Below are positions 9,496 to 22,307 of a DNA stretch of 64,000 nucleotides, piece after piece. The DNA lies in contig QLIY01000139.1 of assembly GCA_003260075.1 (NCBI GenBank), positions 72,001-136,000 of the forward strand. The letters are read 5' to 3'. The stretch comes from Phallusia mammillata (Eukaryota > Chordata > Ascidiacea > Phlebobranchia > Ascidiidae). Numbering within the stretch: the stretch's first letter is position 1; every line of letters begins with the position of its first letter. Below the pieces are notes generated by a model. It worked only from the letters and a program-made list of their open reading frames with translations, was not told the DNA's origin and ran no database searches. Both the position numbers and the translations under genes were made by a program.

Positions 9496-12400
9496 ATGGA
9501 AGCTATTGCTTCGTTAAAAAATGCTTATGCGGATATTTCGGATGGGGAATCGCCAGGCTCGTCAGATACCGACGAGAAAACGGTTAACGAAGAAGAAATG
9601 CTACACCTGAAACCGTTACCAACAAGTAAACCGATTTCTCTGGCTGTCGTTGCTGCAGCACCTGAAGTCATTTCTACGGTAAGAAAGCTATAATATTAAA
9701 ACTATATTTCCTTTTCTGAATTGTACATCACAATAAGATTGTCAGTTGACATAGCGTTGAAAGAATGTAAAACCAGAATGCCAAGCTTCTACACTGCTGG
9801 TAGTTAAGCAATGTGTTATAAAAACATCTAAATTATCATTACTCTTATTTTGACAATTTTGTTGAACTCTATGCACCTTGTTACGTTTACAGAGAGACAC
9901 AAGAGGTCCCAGTGTTGTTGATCATATAAACAACAAAGTGGTCACTTACAATCCTACTTATGAGGAGATGCATGCACCGGAACAGGTTCGTACATAACTG
10001 ACTATCAAAAGAATACATTTCATTTATGTATCTAATCATTAATGTTTGGAACCTGAATGAATTGGGTCTTTAACTTCGATTTATTTTTAGGGGCCAGCAA
10101 ACCCATTTAAAACAAGGCAACAACTGGCTCAGAAAAATACTTTAGCCGGTTATGTGGAAGAAGCACATTTTAGTGCCTTTAACTTTGAAAACCAGAGAAG
10201 GACATTTCATAGCTATGGTGAGTTTTATAATGTTTTGTTTTCATGGAATCAACCATCTTTGTTCCTTGTTTTTTTAGGATTTGCAATCGATCCATCAGTA
10301 GATACGGCAGATCCGATAGAAAAACTTGTTGGTAAGTGTTTGATCATTGATGTTAGTTTTCAAACTCTATCAGATAATTTAACACAGTGGTTCCCACCCT
10401 CTTTGGTGCCATGACCTCTTGATAACATTTGCCAAGTTGCGGTGACCCAAAGGACAAGATTAGTAGGTTCAAAATTAAAATTGACTGTATTTTTTCTCAA
10501 CAATAAAGTGGTCCATGAGTTTTTTTATTGGGGCTAGTGGTCCATTGCCTAAAACAAGTTGCAAACCACCCCTTATGCAACTCCAGGCAAATTGTTAGGC
10601 GAAAAAAATTGTTTGTGCCAAAGCAATTGACTCTTTTAATTAACTTTTGCAGTTAATATGACAAACTTTGATGATTCTGATGATGAAGAAGAAAAAGACA
10701 AAAAAGAAAATGAGGACACAACTGAAGAGGGGGAAATAAAAGAAAAGGAAGAAAAACAGGGCAAAAAAAAGCAAGAATTAGAGGTTGTCATGCCAAGTGA
10801 CACCAAGACTGTATTTGAGAAAATTAAGGCAAGGCCACAAGATAAACGAAAAAGAGTGAGACAAAATGATCCCGAGGACATTGAGGGCTTTTGTGGTCCG
10901 TGGGGTGGATATGTAGATGAAGTAAAAATTGCTAAACCATCAGAGGTAAGTTACAACATGTATGTTATAGTCATAGGCGTCGATTCCCGGGGTGGCATGC
11001 CTCCCCAGTAAAAATCTCTGGGGTGGCAGCCATTATAAAATAGCTATGCTGCCACCCCAGAAATTGCCTGGCCGCATTTATACTTGTGCCTTACATATAT
11101 CCGTTTCTTTCATTCACATGCGATCTTTCTAGCGGTCGCTATATTTCGAGCATGTGCAAAGCAAGCAACGCAAAATCTTTACTGTTTTTAGACAACGCAT
11201 GGGGAAAACCCATTTTGAGCATCAATAACACATCACTAACGCATTGTGACATGATAACTACACAACTAGATGGACGATTTGTGACGTGACTTTCACAGTT
11301 GTTACGTCCAAGTTAAGCAAGAATGCATACAGAGTAATACACGTTATACGCTGTCAATATCCACGAAATGGCATCTACAAACCTTAACATTTAACGTAGT
11401 GTGGTTTGATCACATGAGGAATTACTTCAAAATTTTGCCACCCCACAAAAGAAACTTCATGCTAAAAAATCGACGCCTATGGTTATAGTTAAATACATAA
11501 ATTGATGATAATCTGATAAACATTGGTTTTCAATGTTGTGTTTGTTAAGGAAATGCAAAAAGAACTTGATGAACTCACATCAAAGAGGAAGAAGAGAGGA
11601 AAGAAACCTGAAGAAAAACCAGTTGAAGAGAAAACTACATTACATGTCAAGGACCCTCTTGATTATCAGGTAGTTAATTCCACCACATGTTAAGACACTT
11701 TTTAAGTAATCTGTAGACTTGTACACTGTGTAGTCATTGAGATCAGTTGATTTGAGTTTACTTTCTGGCAAAATCATGTAAACAATTCTACTAGAACCAG
11801 AAGTCTAAATCAGAGAAAAAAAATACTCATAAATCATCTGAATATCTATTTGTACCTGTCTATCCCACAACATTTAATTTATGGATTACACCTTAACATC
11901 TTCCCAACAATTGGGACTGTAATCCTGTTACTTTCATAAGCTCTGAAAGCTGTAAAAACTGAACTCATTTATCCACCAGGGTCGATCCTATCTGCATATC
12001 CCACAAGATGTTGGTGTTAATCTGAAATCAGACATGCCTCCTGCGAAATGCTACCTTCCCAAAAAGCTTCTCCACACCTGGACTGGTCATACAAAATCTG
12101 TGTCCTCTATTAAACTTTTTCCAAGGTCTGGGCATTTACTATTATCCACATCTATGGACTGTAAAGTCAAGGTAAGATCATTTTCTGACCAAACAAAACC
12201 AAATTTATTACTATTTTGATCTGTAAATTATCTGTTTTGCATTCGAAGCATGCATTCTCTCTTAGAATAAACTTTAATATCATTTATTGTTTGAACGTGT
12301 ATTTTTCTATTTCAATCTTTGGCAAGATAAACCTTAATTATATGTACTCCACAGTTATGGGAAGTTTACAACAAACGACGTTTGCTACGTACGTTTACGG

Positions 12401-14253
12401 GACATGGAAAGGCTGTTCGTGAAGCTGCATTTAATAATGATGGAAGCAGATTTCTCACGGCTGCTTACGACCGATTCATAAAACTCTGGGACACAGAAAC
12501 AGGTACTTCCCCACATTTCAAACACTTGCGCATTCCTGCGAGCTCTACAATTGAAGCTTGTATTTTGAGGCTTGTTTTCAATTTGCGTATGAATCTACAG
12601 GACACTTTAAAAATATAACATACTGTAACTTTTCACAGGCAAATGTATCAAGAGATTTTCTAACGGAAAGATACCTTACTGCGTGAAATTCAACCCAGAC
12701 CAAAACAAACAGCATCTATTCGTTGCCGGTCTTTCTGACAAAAAGATTGTTACGGTAAGAACCAAACAACGACTTCAATATATCTTTCGACTTGAGCCTA
12801 TATAGCTGGACTCATAACCACACAACAGCATTGAACAACCAAAACTTCAACGTTACCCAGTTCAAAAGCTTAATGCATTTGGTGGTTTAAGGTAAATGCT
12901 AAACACCGTATTACAAGGCGTGATTAACGTTTAGAAAAAAGTAAATTTGTCACCAAATGGCGTACGTGGTGGGTCCAGAAAAAGGGGCCCAAAAACAAAA
13001 ATCACCCGAGCTAAGGAAAGAATTCTCATTTGTCAAATTCTGCACTAGGAAGGTTGATGGCCAGTCGAAAGGGAAGGTTCTATAATTAACCTTGTAACAA
13101 CATAGGTATTTTGTATCTGTACGTTTTGTCCGTTTAACTATATATTTTTTCCACTTGTAGTGGGATATAAATTCCGGTGACGCGGTACAAGAGTACGATC
13201 GTCACTTGGGGGCGGTAAACACAATCACTTTCGTTGACAACAACACCAAGTTCGTGTCTACTTCAGACGATAAAAGTCTTCGCGTCTGGGAGTGGTAAGA
13301 AAACTTGCTTTGTTTAACTGTATACAAAAATAACATTTCCGTGAAAGCTTTTGACACAAATTGGGGAAACAGCCTGATGTAACTAAATTTACACAATTTA
13401 AACTACAAAAAGACTATTACGTAACAAAAACAAACAAATCAGTGTTATAAGCTTGCCAAACGTAGATGGTAAACGTTTACATTTTTCCAAAATAGGGACA
13501 TCCCTGTTGATTTCAAGTACATTGCTGACCCTGGAATGCATTCTATGCCAGCCTGCACACTGGCACCCAATGAGAAATGGCTTGGATGTCAGTCGCTTGA
13601 CAACAAGATTGTCATATTTGACGTGCAAGGCAGATTCCGCCAGAAGAGAAAGAAAGTGTTTAAAGGACACATGGTAAGTTAAACTTGTATTCAATGGCAA
13701 AACAAACGCTTGTCTGTCTCTCTGAACTTCAGTATGGTGCACAGATGTATAATAATAAGAAATTTGAATTTAGAAAGCCTTATTTGGTTGATAATACCAA
13801 ACCAGAGCTTTATGCAGCACCCTTCGAGCTAACTATGAAAGTCCCAAATTGTATCGCCAATTGGAAGTACGCACTGCAACCGTTTTTAAAAAAACCACAC
13901 ATACTAGTACAGCACGGTAACGTTTCGACACATCTAACTTTTACAACTGATAATTAAAACCTACACATGAATGTAAAAACCAAATTATGATCCGAATTCT
14001 AGTTTAACGTTTAAACATGTCTAATCGACAGGTGGCAGGTTACGCCTGTCAGCTGACATTCTCCCCTGACATGTCCTACGTGGCATCGGGTGACGGCGAT
14101 GGCAAAGTGTGTATATGGGATTGGAAGACTACGAAAATGTACAGCAAGTTCAAGGCACACGACAGCGTATGCATCGGCTGCACCTGGCACCCGCACGAGA
14201 CCTCTAAGCTTATAACATGTGGCTGGGACGGTCAGATTAAGCTCTGGGATTGA
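9496..14253 (+). CDS. CDC40: Pre-mRNA splicing factor CDC40/PRP17
   Basis: WD40 protein of the spliceosome that acts at the second catalytic step. Twelve exons: 9496-9678, 9893-9985, 10091-10217, 10278-10331, 10653-10945, 11550-11669, 11980-12171, 12355-12502, 12639-12754, 13161-13294, 13496-13673, 14032-14253. They total 1860 bp (619 residues; human 579). Recognised blocks include [24 protein letters not shown] [74 protein letters not shown] [24 protein letters not shown] and [21 protein letters not shown]. Exon 5 carries an acidic/lysine stretch of about 50 residues that accounts for much of the extra length. The ATG at 9496 begins [20 protein letters not shown], a conserved acidic N-terminus. 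Intron 5 hosts a complete hAT MITE. Confidence 0.97.
10385..10572. mobile_element. Degenerate hAT-like element in CDC40 intron 4
   Basis: It begins CAGTGGTTCCCACCCT and includes GCGGTGACCCAAAGG. The right part ends near GTTGCAAACCACCCC, an eroded inverted match to the start. No exact target duplication is seen, so the right border is approximate. Confidence 0.45.
10972..11481. mobile_element. hAT MITE, 510 bp, in CDC40 intron 5
   Basis: Perfect 14-bp inverted ends, CATAGGCGTCGATT and AATCGACGCCTATG, are flanked by the exact 8-bp duplication GTTATAGT at 10964-10971 and 11482-11489. Inside the left end is a second inverted motif, GGGTGGCA with TGCCACCCC. It sits wholly within the intron and leaves the exon 5 donor intact. 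Confidence 0.95.
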
Positions 14254-15245
14254 AAAGTTGGATTTTTTAATGTCAAGTGGATGTCAAGCGCCAAGAGAGG
14301 TGCCAATCAGGAATCGTGTATGGTTTTTAGCGTTGCGTGTGGCGATTCGCAATCAAGTCTTGACAAGCTTTTACTTTGGTTAAAGCTTGTTTCTTGAACT
14401 GGTTTATACTTGAATCGCTTATAACCCCTCGTAATGCATTAAGCGCATTGAAACAGTGGTCTTGAATTCCTTTTTATAACTTGGATATCTGGTTTACTGC
14501 TAACCAGCTAACCATGAGTAGAATTTGAAACTGTTATGCGTTACCACTAGGTCTCTTTTTTGCAAACCCTGCCAAAAGTATCTGTACCAGTTTTTGCCGT
14601 GTTTACACGATTTTCCAACAATCCCACTCGCCAAATGATATAAATCATTAATAGATATCATTGTGTGTCAAATGTGCCTGAATCGTAAGAAGAGTAGAGA
14701 CTTTGAAGTGTTAAGACTTGTCCAGCAACTGGTTGTAGATTTGACTTTATTTAAATCTGAAGTAATTATCTAATACAGTAATAAATGTTCACAGTGTTAA
14801 ATCTCTAAGCGCAAAAATAAATGACATAAAAAAGGGAACTATACGCAACCACAACAATACGCAATGATACACAATATCACTGGTGTGCAACAGTCTAGCA
14901 GTAGCTTCTATCAATTAACCACTTAAAACATAGGAGTGTGGTTTACAATCGAACTTATCAAGAGCTACTAGATCCGTCGGTTTCTTTGCAGAAGCAAAAA
15001 GCAATCTGCAACGTGTGGAAAAACTTTTTGAAATTTGATTGTACAGTCGAACTCAGAAGGCAGCTTCGTTTTCAATACGAACTGAAAGCATAGTTCCAAA
15101 AAACAGCACCAGAAAAACTATATCCATCATGAAGTTTTGTGGTTTTCTGGGACACAATTGCTTGATTGACTCAATTAAAATGGAATAAAAACAATTGCAC
15201 GTGACAAAATATGTTTTGAATTGAGCAGGAAGTAACATATCCTCT
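14254..15245. other. Convergent 3' region of CDC40 and the cysteine-rich gene
   Basis: No coding sequence is recognised. AATAAA at 14780-14785 and 14817-14822 are likely CDC40 poly(A) signals. On the minus strand AATAAA (14751-14746) could serve the gene on the right, so the two 3' UTRs may overlap. Confidence 0.5.
14780..14785 (+). promoter_or_regulatory. Poly(A) signal candidate of CDC40
   Basis: AATAAA about 530 bases after the CDC40 stop, with a second copy at 14817-14822. Which is used cannot be told from sequence. Confidence 0.45.
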
Positions 15246-16879
15246 TTAACGTTTCTTTTTCTTCTTTTTTCCTCCCTTTTTGCCCTTCTTTTTCCCTTTC
15301 TTCCCTCCCTTCTTTTTACCGCCTTTCTTTTTTCCTTGTTTCTCTTTCCAGGCGGCATATTTTTCCTTCATCTCAGCGGAAGGCCCCTTTCCTGGCACGA
15401 ACTCCACTCGTTTGCCGAGACATTGTATCTGAAACATACATGCGGACATCCCTTTAAGACTGAGATATTTTACACTGTTTTTCAAGCATCTGGTTTTAAG
15501 GTAACAGCCAATGTCCTCACGACCAGAAGTCTTTCTAAATACATAATTTCGTTATCAATGCAATACCAGATCAAGTCGAAAAGATAACGTAGGAACACTT
15601 GGACATTCCATACATTTAAAACACACAATGTTCGTAAGATTCTTTTTCGCAAAGTTTCATCAAGTCGATAACAATTTTCTTAACAAATTGAGGCTACAAT
15701 TTGTATAATTTTTACACCACAATAGAGCACAACAACATAGAACATAGTCATTTGAATCGGCAATACCCCCGAATAACATGACTGTGATACAACATTTGAT
15801 TTAACTGCATCTACGTAGGGTGTTACCTCTTCAGACCAAGAAAATATGTGATAAAGTATTGCCGAGAGCAGAGATGGAACATAGGCAGAAAAGAAGCCGA
15901 CTGATGCAGGCCTGTGATTAGGTCAGTTTCTCATACCCACCTGGTTACATCTTTTGCAATGAGCTGTTTCGACCATCAAACCAACAAATTCCCCCTTCAA
16001 ACAATCGTTGCAGAAACGGGTACCACAGAACCGACACATATAGGTCTGAAAACGGTCAAAAGCATGTTTTACAAAGCAAATTTCAATCAATCGGTTTTGA
16101 CGCATCTTTTCGGGCCGGGTTTGGTTTAGTATTAGAGAATTTTAAGTTAAATATTATTTTATCAACAGTTCAAATCAATTAAGGTTCGTTAAGTTGTCTA
16201 CCGTAAGGCAAAAAAACGCGGGTAATAGGCTAACAATGAACCACAAATGAATGCGAGGTATGACTTAACAGGAAATGTCTGTAGCCAAACCATTAAATAA
16301 ATTTAATTTGCTGCTTTTATAGCAGGAAGTTATGTTCATGTTTTAATTAAAATATTTAATTGTGTACGCTTAGTGGTCGTTTTTAGCGAGTTTTAACCGT
16401 TAGCTCAAAAACTACAGCTTGGGTAGGCTATTCTATATCTTAATAATCAACTGGATCGTATATTTTCAAGTACTCAAACTCAGCATCGTTCTGTTCATTG
16501 TAAGTATCTTTTGTATATTCTTTAATTCAACCAAGCACTATTGATACCAGTAAAGTATCAGTTCTATCAGAAATAGTCGCAGCATAGTGTTTGTATATAG
16601 CTATAAGACATCCACATTTGCAGTGTTTTGTAGCTATAACATGCATAGACCTATTTGCATGTAAACTTAGTGGCGTGGAAGGAACGAATTTGACAAGGTT
16701 TCCGTTTCATTAACTCTTGATTTCACACAAACTTCTCAGTAGGGGGGAAATCATGGCCTTGTTCAAATACCTAAATGACGCAAATTTACTTTTGACGTTC
16801 AAACTCAGTAACACTAAAGACGGACAGACTATAAAACAAAACTTACCGTATCGTTATACACACATCCCCAGCGGCACAT
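15246..16879 (-). CDS. Small cysteine-rich protein with lysine/glycine tail, unrecognised
   Basis: Three exons, 16847-16879, 15941-16045 and 15246-15428, total 321 bp (106 residues). All junctions are phase 0 with good AG/GT borders. The first exon codes only MCRWGCVYNDT. The middle exon carries paired cysteines (CRFC, CNDC, CKRC) with the motif DCLKGEFVGLM, so nine cysteines in residues 2-49 could form a treble-clef or RING/FYVE-like zinc site. The last exon holds RVEFVPGKGPSAEMKEKYAA and then a tail of about 30 residues made almost only of K and G. Its function is unknown; the tail would suit nucleic acid, ribosome or nucleolar contact (inference). The gene converges with CDC40 and diverges from the methyltransferase cluster. 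The start exon is short and therefore the least certain part. Confidence 0.7.
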
Positions 16880-19173
16880 ACTGAAAACGCACTCTTCGGA
16901 AACACCAGCAAATCTAATCCATGTTCACAGCAAGCAAACGTCAATATCTTTATCAGTGTATCAGTGCAACGTAGGCTACAGAGGCAAAGGCCTATACTAC
17001 CGTCGTTTCTTTCTCCACCTCAAACATACACAACACAGCAACAAAAGGCTGCAAACGCTAAGGATAATGATTGTGTAAACACGATCGTCGATACTGTGTT
17101 AGTTTAGTATCACCGCTTCGTGGGAGTTTTAAGGCTTTCAGATCTATGTATTACCAAGGCGACGAGTGATGCTGGCATATAGTGCACATTTAATATCCCG
17201 TAATAAGAGAGTTGATTACATTCTACGAAACTACGACATGTTACCGCCGAATGTTTAGCTTATGTTTTTTTACTGTCAGATTCTGTTGTCAATGGTCAAT
17301 GTTTTCCATTCTGTTCTGCTCGCAAAGTTTCAGCACAAAAGAAAATCTATGCCTCGCATAAAATCTAAACTAAACGATGTAGGCCTAGTTCAATTCGGCC
17401 ATTAACTCGTTGCTCAAAACTTGGGTGCTAAATTCAACGCTTCATTGGAAGAAACCTCCATACGAAAGTGACCATATACGAAATCACGGACATTTCATCT
17501 CTTTTGTGTAAAAAACACATAATTCGTGGACATATTGTCCTATAACTTTCCTGCTATTTCGCCACAGCAGCACGAATTCCCAACACAAGCATATCCGATA
17601 CTTAATACGCGAAAGTTCTGTTACTTTTTGACAACATGAAACTGATATCAAATCAGATTGAACCGCCCAGGAGCGCCAAACAACAAAAGCAGTGAATGTG
17701 TCGACCCACAAAAGCGAGTTACAATTGGAAGGTGACTTTTCAATACGCGCTCCGACTTTTGGAAGAAAAGAAACGCCAGCGAAACGAATTGCCTAGCAGT
17801 CCTAATTCAAAATTTTCTGTAAAGTTGTGATCTAAAGGGTGACACGCTCTGGCCCGTCGATCAATAAACCTGCCAAACAACCCAATATCCGATTTAGGAA
17901 TCACGTCAAGTTAATGGAGCCGTACAAGTCAAGTTTTAAGGTAACGAGTCTTATCGAGCCGGGTCAAATCTCGCAGGTTTTGAGCCTATTCCAAATGGTC
18001 AAAAGTGCCTGTTATCCAAAGCGCCTTGCTATCATTCACCAGTGGCCGACAGTTCCTGACCAACTGGCAATGCAACACTACCCATCTGACAGCTATTAAT
18101 TCTGTCATTCATAACGTATTGCGCAACTGTTTTTGGCTTAACCCTTGTTCTGGTACAATTGTGTCGTTTCCCCACTAAACTGCATTGGGATTGGGAAAAA
18201 AACAAATTAGAATTGAACAGAGAAACATACCACAAACAGAGCCTTAAGGGGAGAAGAGGGTACTGGAAGAAAAAGAAAGTTGATCTGTAAATGATTATAG
18301 TGAGAATTTTTAAGATAATTATTCGATCTATTCGATGAAATGGAACCGTTCGTTGTAGATTTGCACGTAGATTTGTTGCATCTCTTTCCCGTATATCAGA
18401 CAAATTTAAACTAAACGGCGTAAACAACCTTTAAACTAAACGGCGAACAAAGGATACCACTTCTCCTCTACAGAGCATTGCAGCAACAGCATTGCTCCTT
18501 CCTTTCCCCGAATCGCTACAACACACGATGCTCCTCACGGCTCATTTTGCGCTTGGAGGTCGATAAGGAGCCTTCATTTTTCGGCACAATCAGAGCGACA
18601 GTCCCTTGTACGAACTGGAGGATGAACACAAATATCAAAGCGATTTTCCAATTTATTCAATGAAAATATAGAAAACGGATTCATTATGTAAAGTATCTCT
18701 AAAACAACATTTGGAAATACAATGCTCTTCTGTAACACTTAATTGTTCTGCAGGGTGGTTTCCAGCCCCGGAAGGAAGACAAATGCACGCGCAACAATCC
18801 ATTACTACATACGAACAAACACAGACACAAAAGGGCGGGCAAAGCACTTGAAGTTGAGAAGTGTTTTGATTCAGTTACACACAGTGAGATGGGCGGGTTT
18901 ATAAAAAATCCAAGTTACCTGTTGTAATTCCCAAATATCTCTGCTTTTAAAAGTTTAGCATACGCTTATGTTGCTTTGTATGCAAATATAGGCTACGCTT
19001 ATTAGTATTCAAATTAGGTTTAGCTGCAAGACAGATAAGAAAAAAATTAAGTTCGATTTGGTCGTTAGTTGTGACTTTTGATAGTTAAGTTTTGTGAAAC
19101 CATGAAGAACACTGACAAACCATTTTCTAACGAGTTTTGTTTTAGTTTCTACAGCAAAACGGGAAAGTTAACA
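16880..19173. other. Intergenic region between two divergent genes
   Basis: This 2.3 kb separates the start of the cysteine-rich gene (minus) and METTL-A (plus). Open frames here are short and show no recognised family. An in-frame ATG at 19102 precedes a pyrimidine-rich TTTTGTTTTAG before the preferred METTL-A start, possibly a 5' UTR intron or trans-splice acceptor. Confidence 0.45.
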
Positions 19174-21419
19174 ATGGCCAAGAACCCAGTCATAGATATT
19201 TTGTTCGAATCTCTGACGGAATCAACTCAAGAAAACCAGATCTTGTACCGAAAGATTGCGCGCAATTACGACAAAAGCTACAAATCGTTGTCATTATTGG
19301 CTCCGACTACTCTTGCAAACACCGTTTCAGAGTACTTTTCTGCTAGTGGACGAAACTCCAAGGATCTCTACACCTTAGACGTGTGCTCAGGTAATGGAAC
19401 TGTAACAGTTATTTTGCAAGGTAACTGCAATATGTTACTGATAAAAAATACTTGATGTTTACATCAAGAGTGAAGTTTAAACCTTAAAAACAACGTTGCA
19501 ATGTTGCGTTGATGAAAAGAATTAGATGTATATTTGTGAATTTTAAACCTTAACGGTTAATTGTCTCAGCATTCTTTGCAAGCACAAACACAAAAGATGG
19601 TTAAAGAAACATATGTTGCCACTGCCTTGTGATGGGTGGATAATATAAGAAAGGAAATGACGCTCTGGCTTTGACATACACGCGCGCATTTTTCATCAAT
19701 CGTTGAAACTTGAGATAAAAGTTGGTCTAGAGTCGCTAGAAATATTTTGTGGCACCTATTACAATTTAAAAATCGCTGTACCAGGGAAAAGATCCACAAG
19801 CAATGTTTAGAAATACTCATCAGCTGAGCTTTTAATATAACACTGAACATGATTCAAAGAACATAAAAATAAACTTGCATACAGCAGATGTTTAATCCGA
19901 TGACCCACCACTTTCTAAACCAAAACATCCTTATTTCAACAATTTCTTCATCTTGTTTAACAAGGAACGGCATTTGTTAAAAAAAGCAAACAAAGTGTAA
20001 AGCGTTCTTTCTCATGTTCAGGAACAGGCCTTTGCGGCGAAGCGCTCCGGAAAGTTGAATGGTTGGGAGTGATTGAGTAGACGGGTGCAAAGAAATGCTC
20101 GAAGTTGCTCAAACAAAAGGAATTTACCGGTAATTATAGCATGAATGTGTGTTCATATGATGCACCTGATACCCTTTTGTTAATATTGAGGGGAAAAACA
20201 ATAGTAGTTTGAGTTGAAACACACGATGCATTAGCGTGTGCCGTAAATATCTATGTTGTGCAGAACGCTGTATCATCAGTTGATTTCTGTCGAGTCACCG
20301 CTACCAATACAAAATTCGAGCTACGATCTGGTGACGTGTACAGGTGGTCTAAGTTTTGGCCATCTACCATATCAATGTCTTGAGGTTGGTTTGCCATCAA
20401 TGATTTCACAAAAGCAACTTCAAACTTGTTCAACGTGACACTTTAGATTAAACAACCAACAGCAAAAACTTCAAAAGTTAAAAATAAATAAAATAAGTAT
20501 GTTTTTCGTCCAATTTCCATTCGCACAGGCAGATATCGGTGTGGGTAAGCTGCAGAAATGCATCATACCTTGTTGCAAAGGCAAAGCGAAATACCCTTGT
20601 TTTATTGGCATTGCAAAAGTTCGGATCCACTTACAACGTGGCCATGTTCTGATTTTTATTCCGTTTATGATTTAGATGCTCCTGGACATTCTGGTACCCG
20701 GTGGTTTGTTGGCTATCAATGTAAGTAGCTACAAAAATCCAGGATCGGACGTCAAATATCAGGAATCTGTTGAAAAGACTATGAAGCAACTGCTTGGAAA
20801 GTGTACCCTGGTGAAGGAGGTAATACAACTTGAAGGTCTTTGCTCAAATTAAAGCCAGTACTCTTGTGCAGTGAAATTAACACAACAATTTAAGTACTGG
20901 ATCAAAGGCCATCAGGAAAATTTCCCCCCCCCCTTAAAGCCAGTACTCTTGTGCAGTGAAATTAACACAACAATTTAAGTAATGGATCAAAGGCCATCAG
21001 GAAAAAAATTTGGAATTACTCGACTTCAAACACTGGTTTCTCACTTCAAATAGATGATACAGGTCTGATCAGGCAACAATTTGCCACATGTCGCGCAGTG
21101 ATTCATGCTCTTACCTAGAGATTGGTAACGCACAACATTGAATCAAAAAACTATTTTGTTTTTCATCGGCCTTAGATTTCCTGACTTGGAAATGTAAAAA
21201 CTTTGCATTTTTCGCAGGTTCGAGCGGATGTGGTCAAAGATGACACCCGGCCCCCCCCCCAAAAACTATTTTGTTTTTCATCGGCCTTAGATTTCCTGAC
21301 TTGGAAATTTAAAAACTTTGTATTTTTCACAGGTTCAAGTCGACGTGGTCAAAGATGACACACGCTATTCGCATGGTATTGAATACGAGCAGATTTTGTG
21401 CTATCAAAAGGACGCATAG
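19174..21419 (+). CDS. METTL27-like methyltransferase A, exon 2 frameshifted
   Basis: First of three tandem class I SAM-dependent methyltransferases resembling METTL27 (WBSCR27); the substrate is unknown. Exons: 19174-19390, 20022-20129, 20264-20384, 20676-20819, 21333-21419. Exon lengths equal those of copies B and C for exons 1, 3 and 4. Exon 2 is 108 bp instead of 112: four bases are missing near 20071, after GVIE-encoding sequence, giving a TAG in frame, while the paralogous CKEMLEVAQTKGIYR reads on in the shifted frame. Motif I is LDVCSGTGLCG and the post-motif block is SYDLVTCTGGLSFGHLPYQCLE. The last exon differs from B and C and ends YEQILCYQKDA. A second, partial copy of it lies at 21218-21250 beside a C run. 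It is either a recent pseudogene or a base-call error. Confidence 0.85.
20849..21005. repeat. Duplication across a C run in METTL-A intron 4
   Basis: About 72 bases beginning TTAAAGCCAGTACTCTTG occur before and after a run of ten C (20924-20933), with one base difference (TACTGG versus TAATGG). This is an assembly-joint pattern. Confidence 0.8.
21147..21360. repeat. Duplication across a C run covering METTL-A exon 5
   Basis: Sequence from AAAAACTATTTTGTTTTTCA through the exon 5 acceptor and its first about 33 coding bases is present at 21147-21250 and again at 21261-21360, split by ten C (21251-21260). The copies differ at several bases (GCAG versus ACAG acceptor; CGAGCGG versus CAAGTCG). 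Only the second copy reaches the stop. Confidence 0.85.
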
Positions 21420-22307
21420 CAAACCAAGTTTCATATTCCGGATAAACATAACCAGATGTTTTCAATGTTTCAAGTCCAAAAAGTTCAATACTTAACGTTT
21501 GAGGATTTTTGTGTTGCTTAAAAACAAGTTCAGCAATAAATGCTCATTTTATTAATCATGATCGTAACATGCGTGAATTCTTTAGTTTGAAAACGTTTAC
21601 AGATGTAAATTGAAGCTTAACAGCGGTCAGACAAAAGCGTTTCCTGAGTTGCATTATGCCAAAAAACAGGGTATCATTATCAGTCGAGTCTTAGTCAAAT
21701 CAGAACACCAAACAGAACCCATCATCTCCGCTTCTTTCTTTTAATGCAAGTAGCCCAATTCAAGTACTTTTATTGCTAACATTCGAGTCTATACAAGTCG
21801 TCGAAAAAGGTGATTCGAGTTTTCCCAAAACTGCTAAAAAACTTGAATTTGTGCTGCATTTTTAACGCCTGAACGATTTGCTGCAAAAGCTTTGATAACT
21901 GACTTAGTTTTTTTCTCTTTTTGCACGACTCTGTATATGTCAGCCTTACAGCTTTTCGCTGCAATGTAACGGGTTGATGCTGTCAATATTCATTCTAGAA
22001 AGAACATAGTTCCACTCTGTCTGCACATAAAAGCAAATATTTGCCAACAAGCGCTCCAATGGTCGGCATTTAAAGCTACAGGCTTGCACTCCGGTTCAAC
22101 TAAATGTTTCTGAGTTAAAATTTATGCCTTAAGGCGTTAGCCCGCAACTGCTAGTGTAAGCTGTTGTTTGTTTTATCGTCTCTAAAACAGCTCTTTTGTT
22201 GCTGATGTAGTCATCATGAGATAGTTTTGAGAAATTATGTGTGTAAACTAATTTTGTCAATTTTGTTTTTTTTTGTTAACATTTGTCAACAGTAACACGA
22301 GGACATA
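21420..22307. other. Spacer between METTL-A and METTL-B
   Basis: AATAAA at 21535-21540 is the likely poly(A) signal of METTL-A. Nothing else is recognised before the METTL-B start. The immediate upstream of B is T-rich and contains TTGTCAACAG about 20 bases before its ATG, a possible splice acceptor. Confidence 0.45.
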
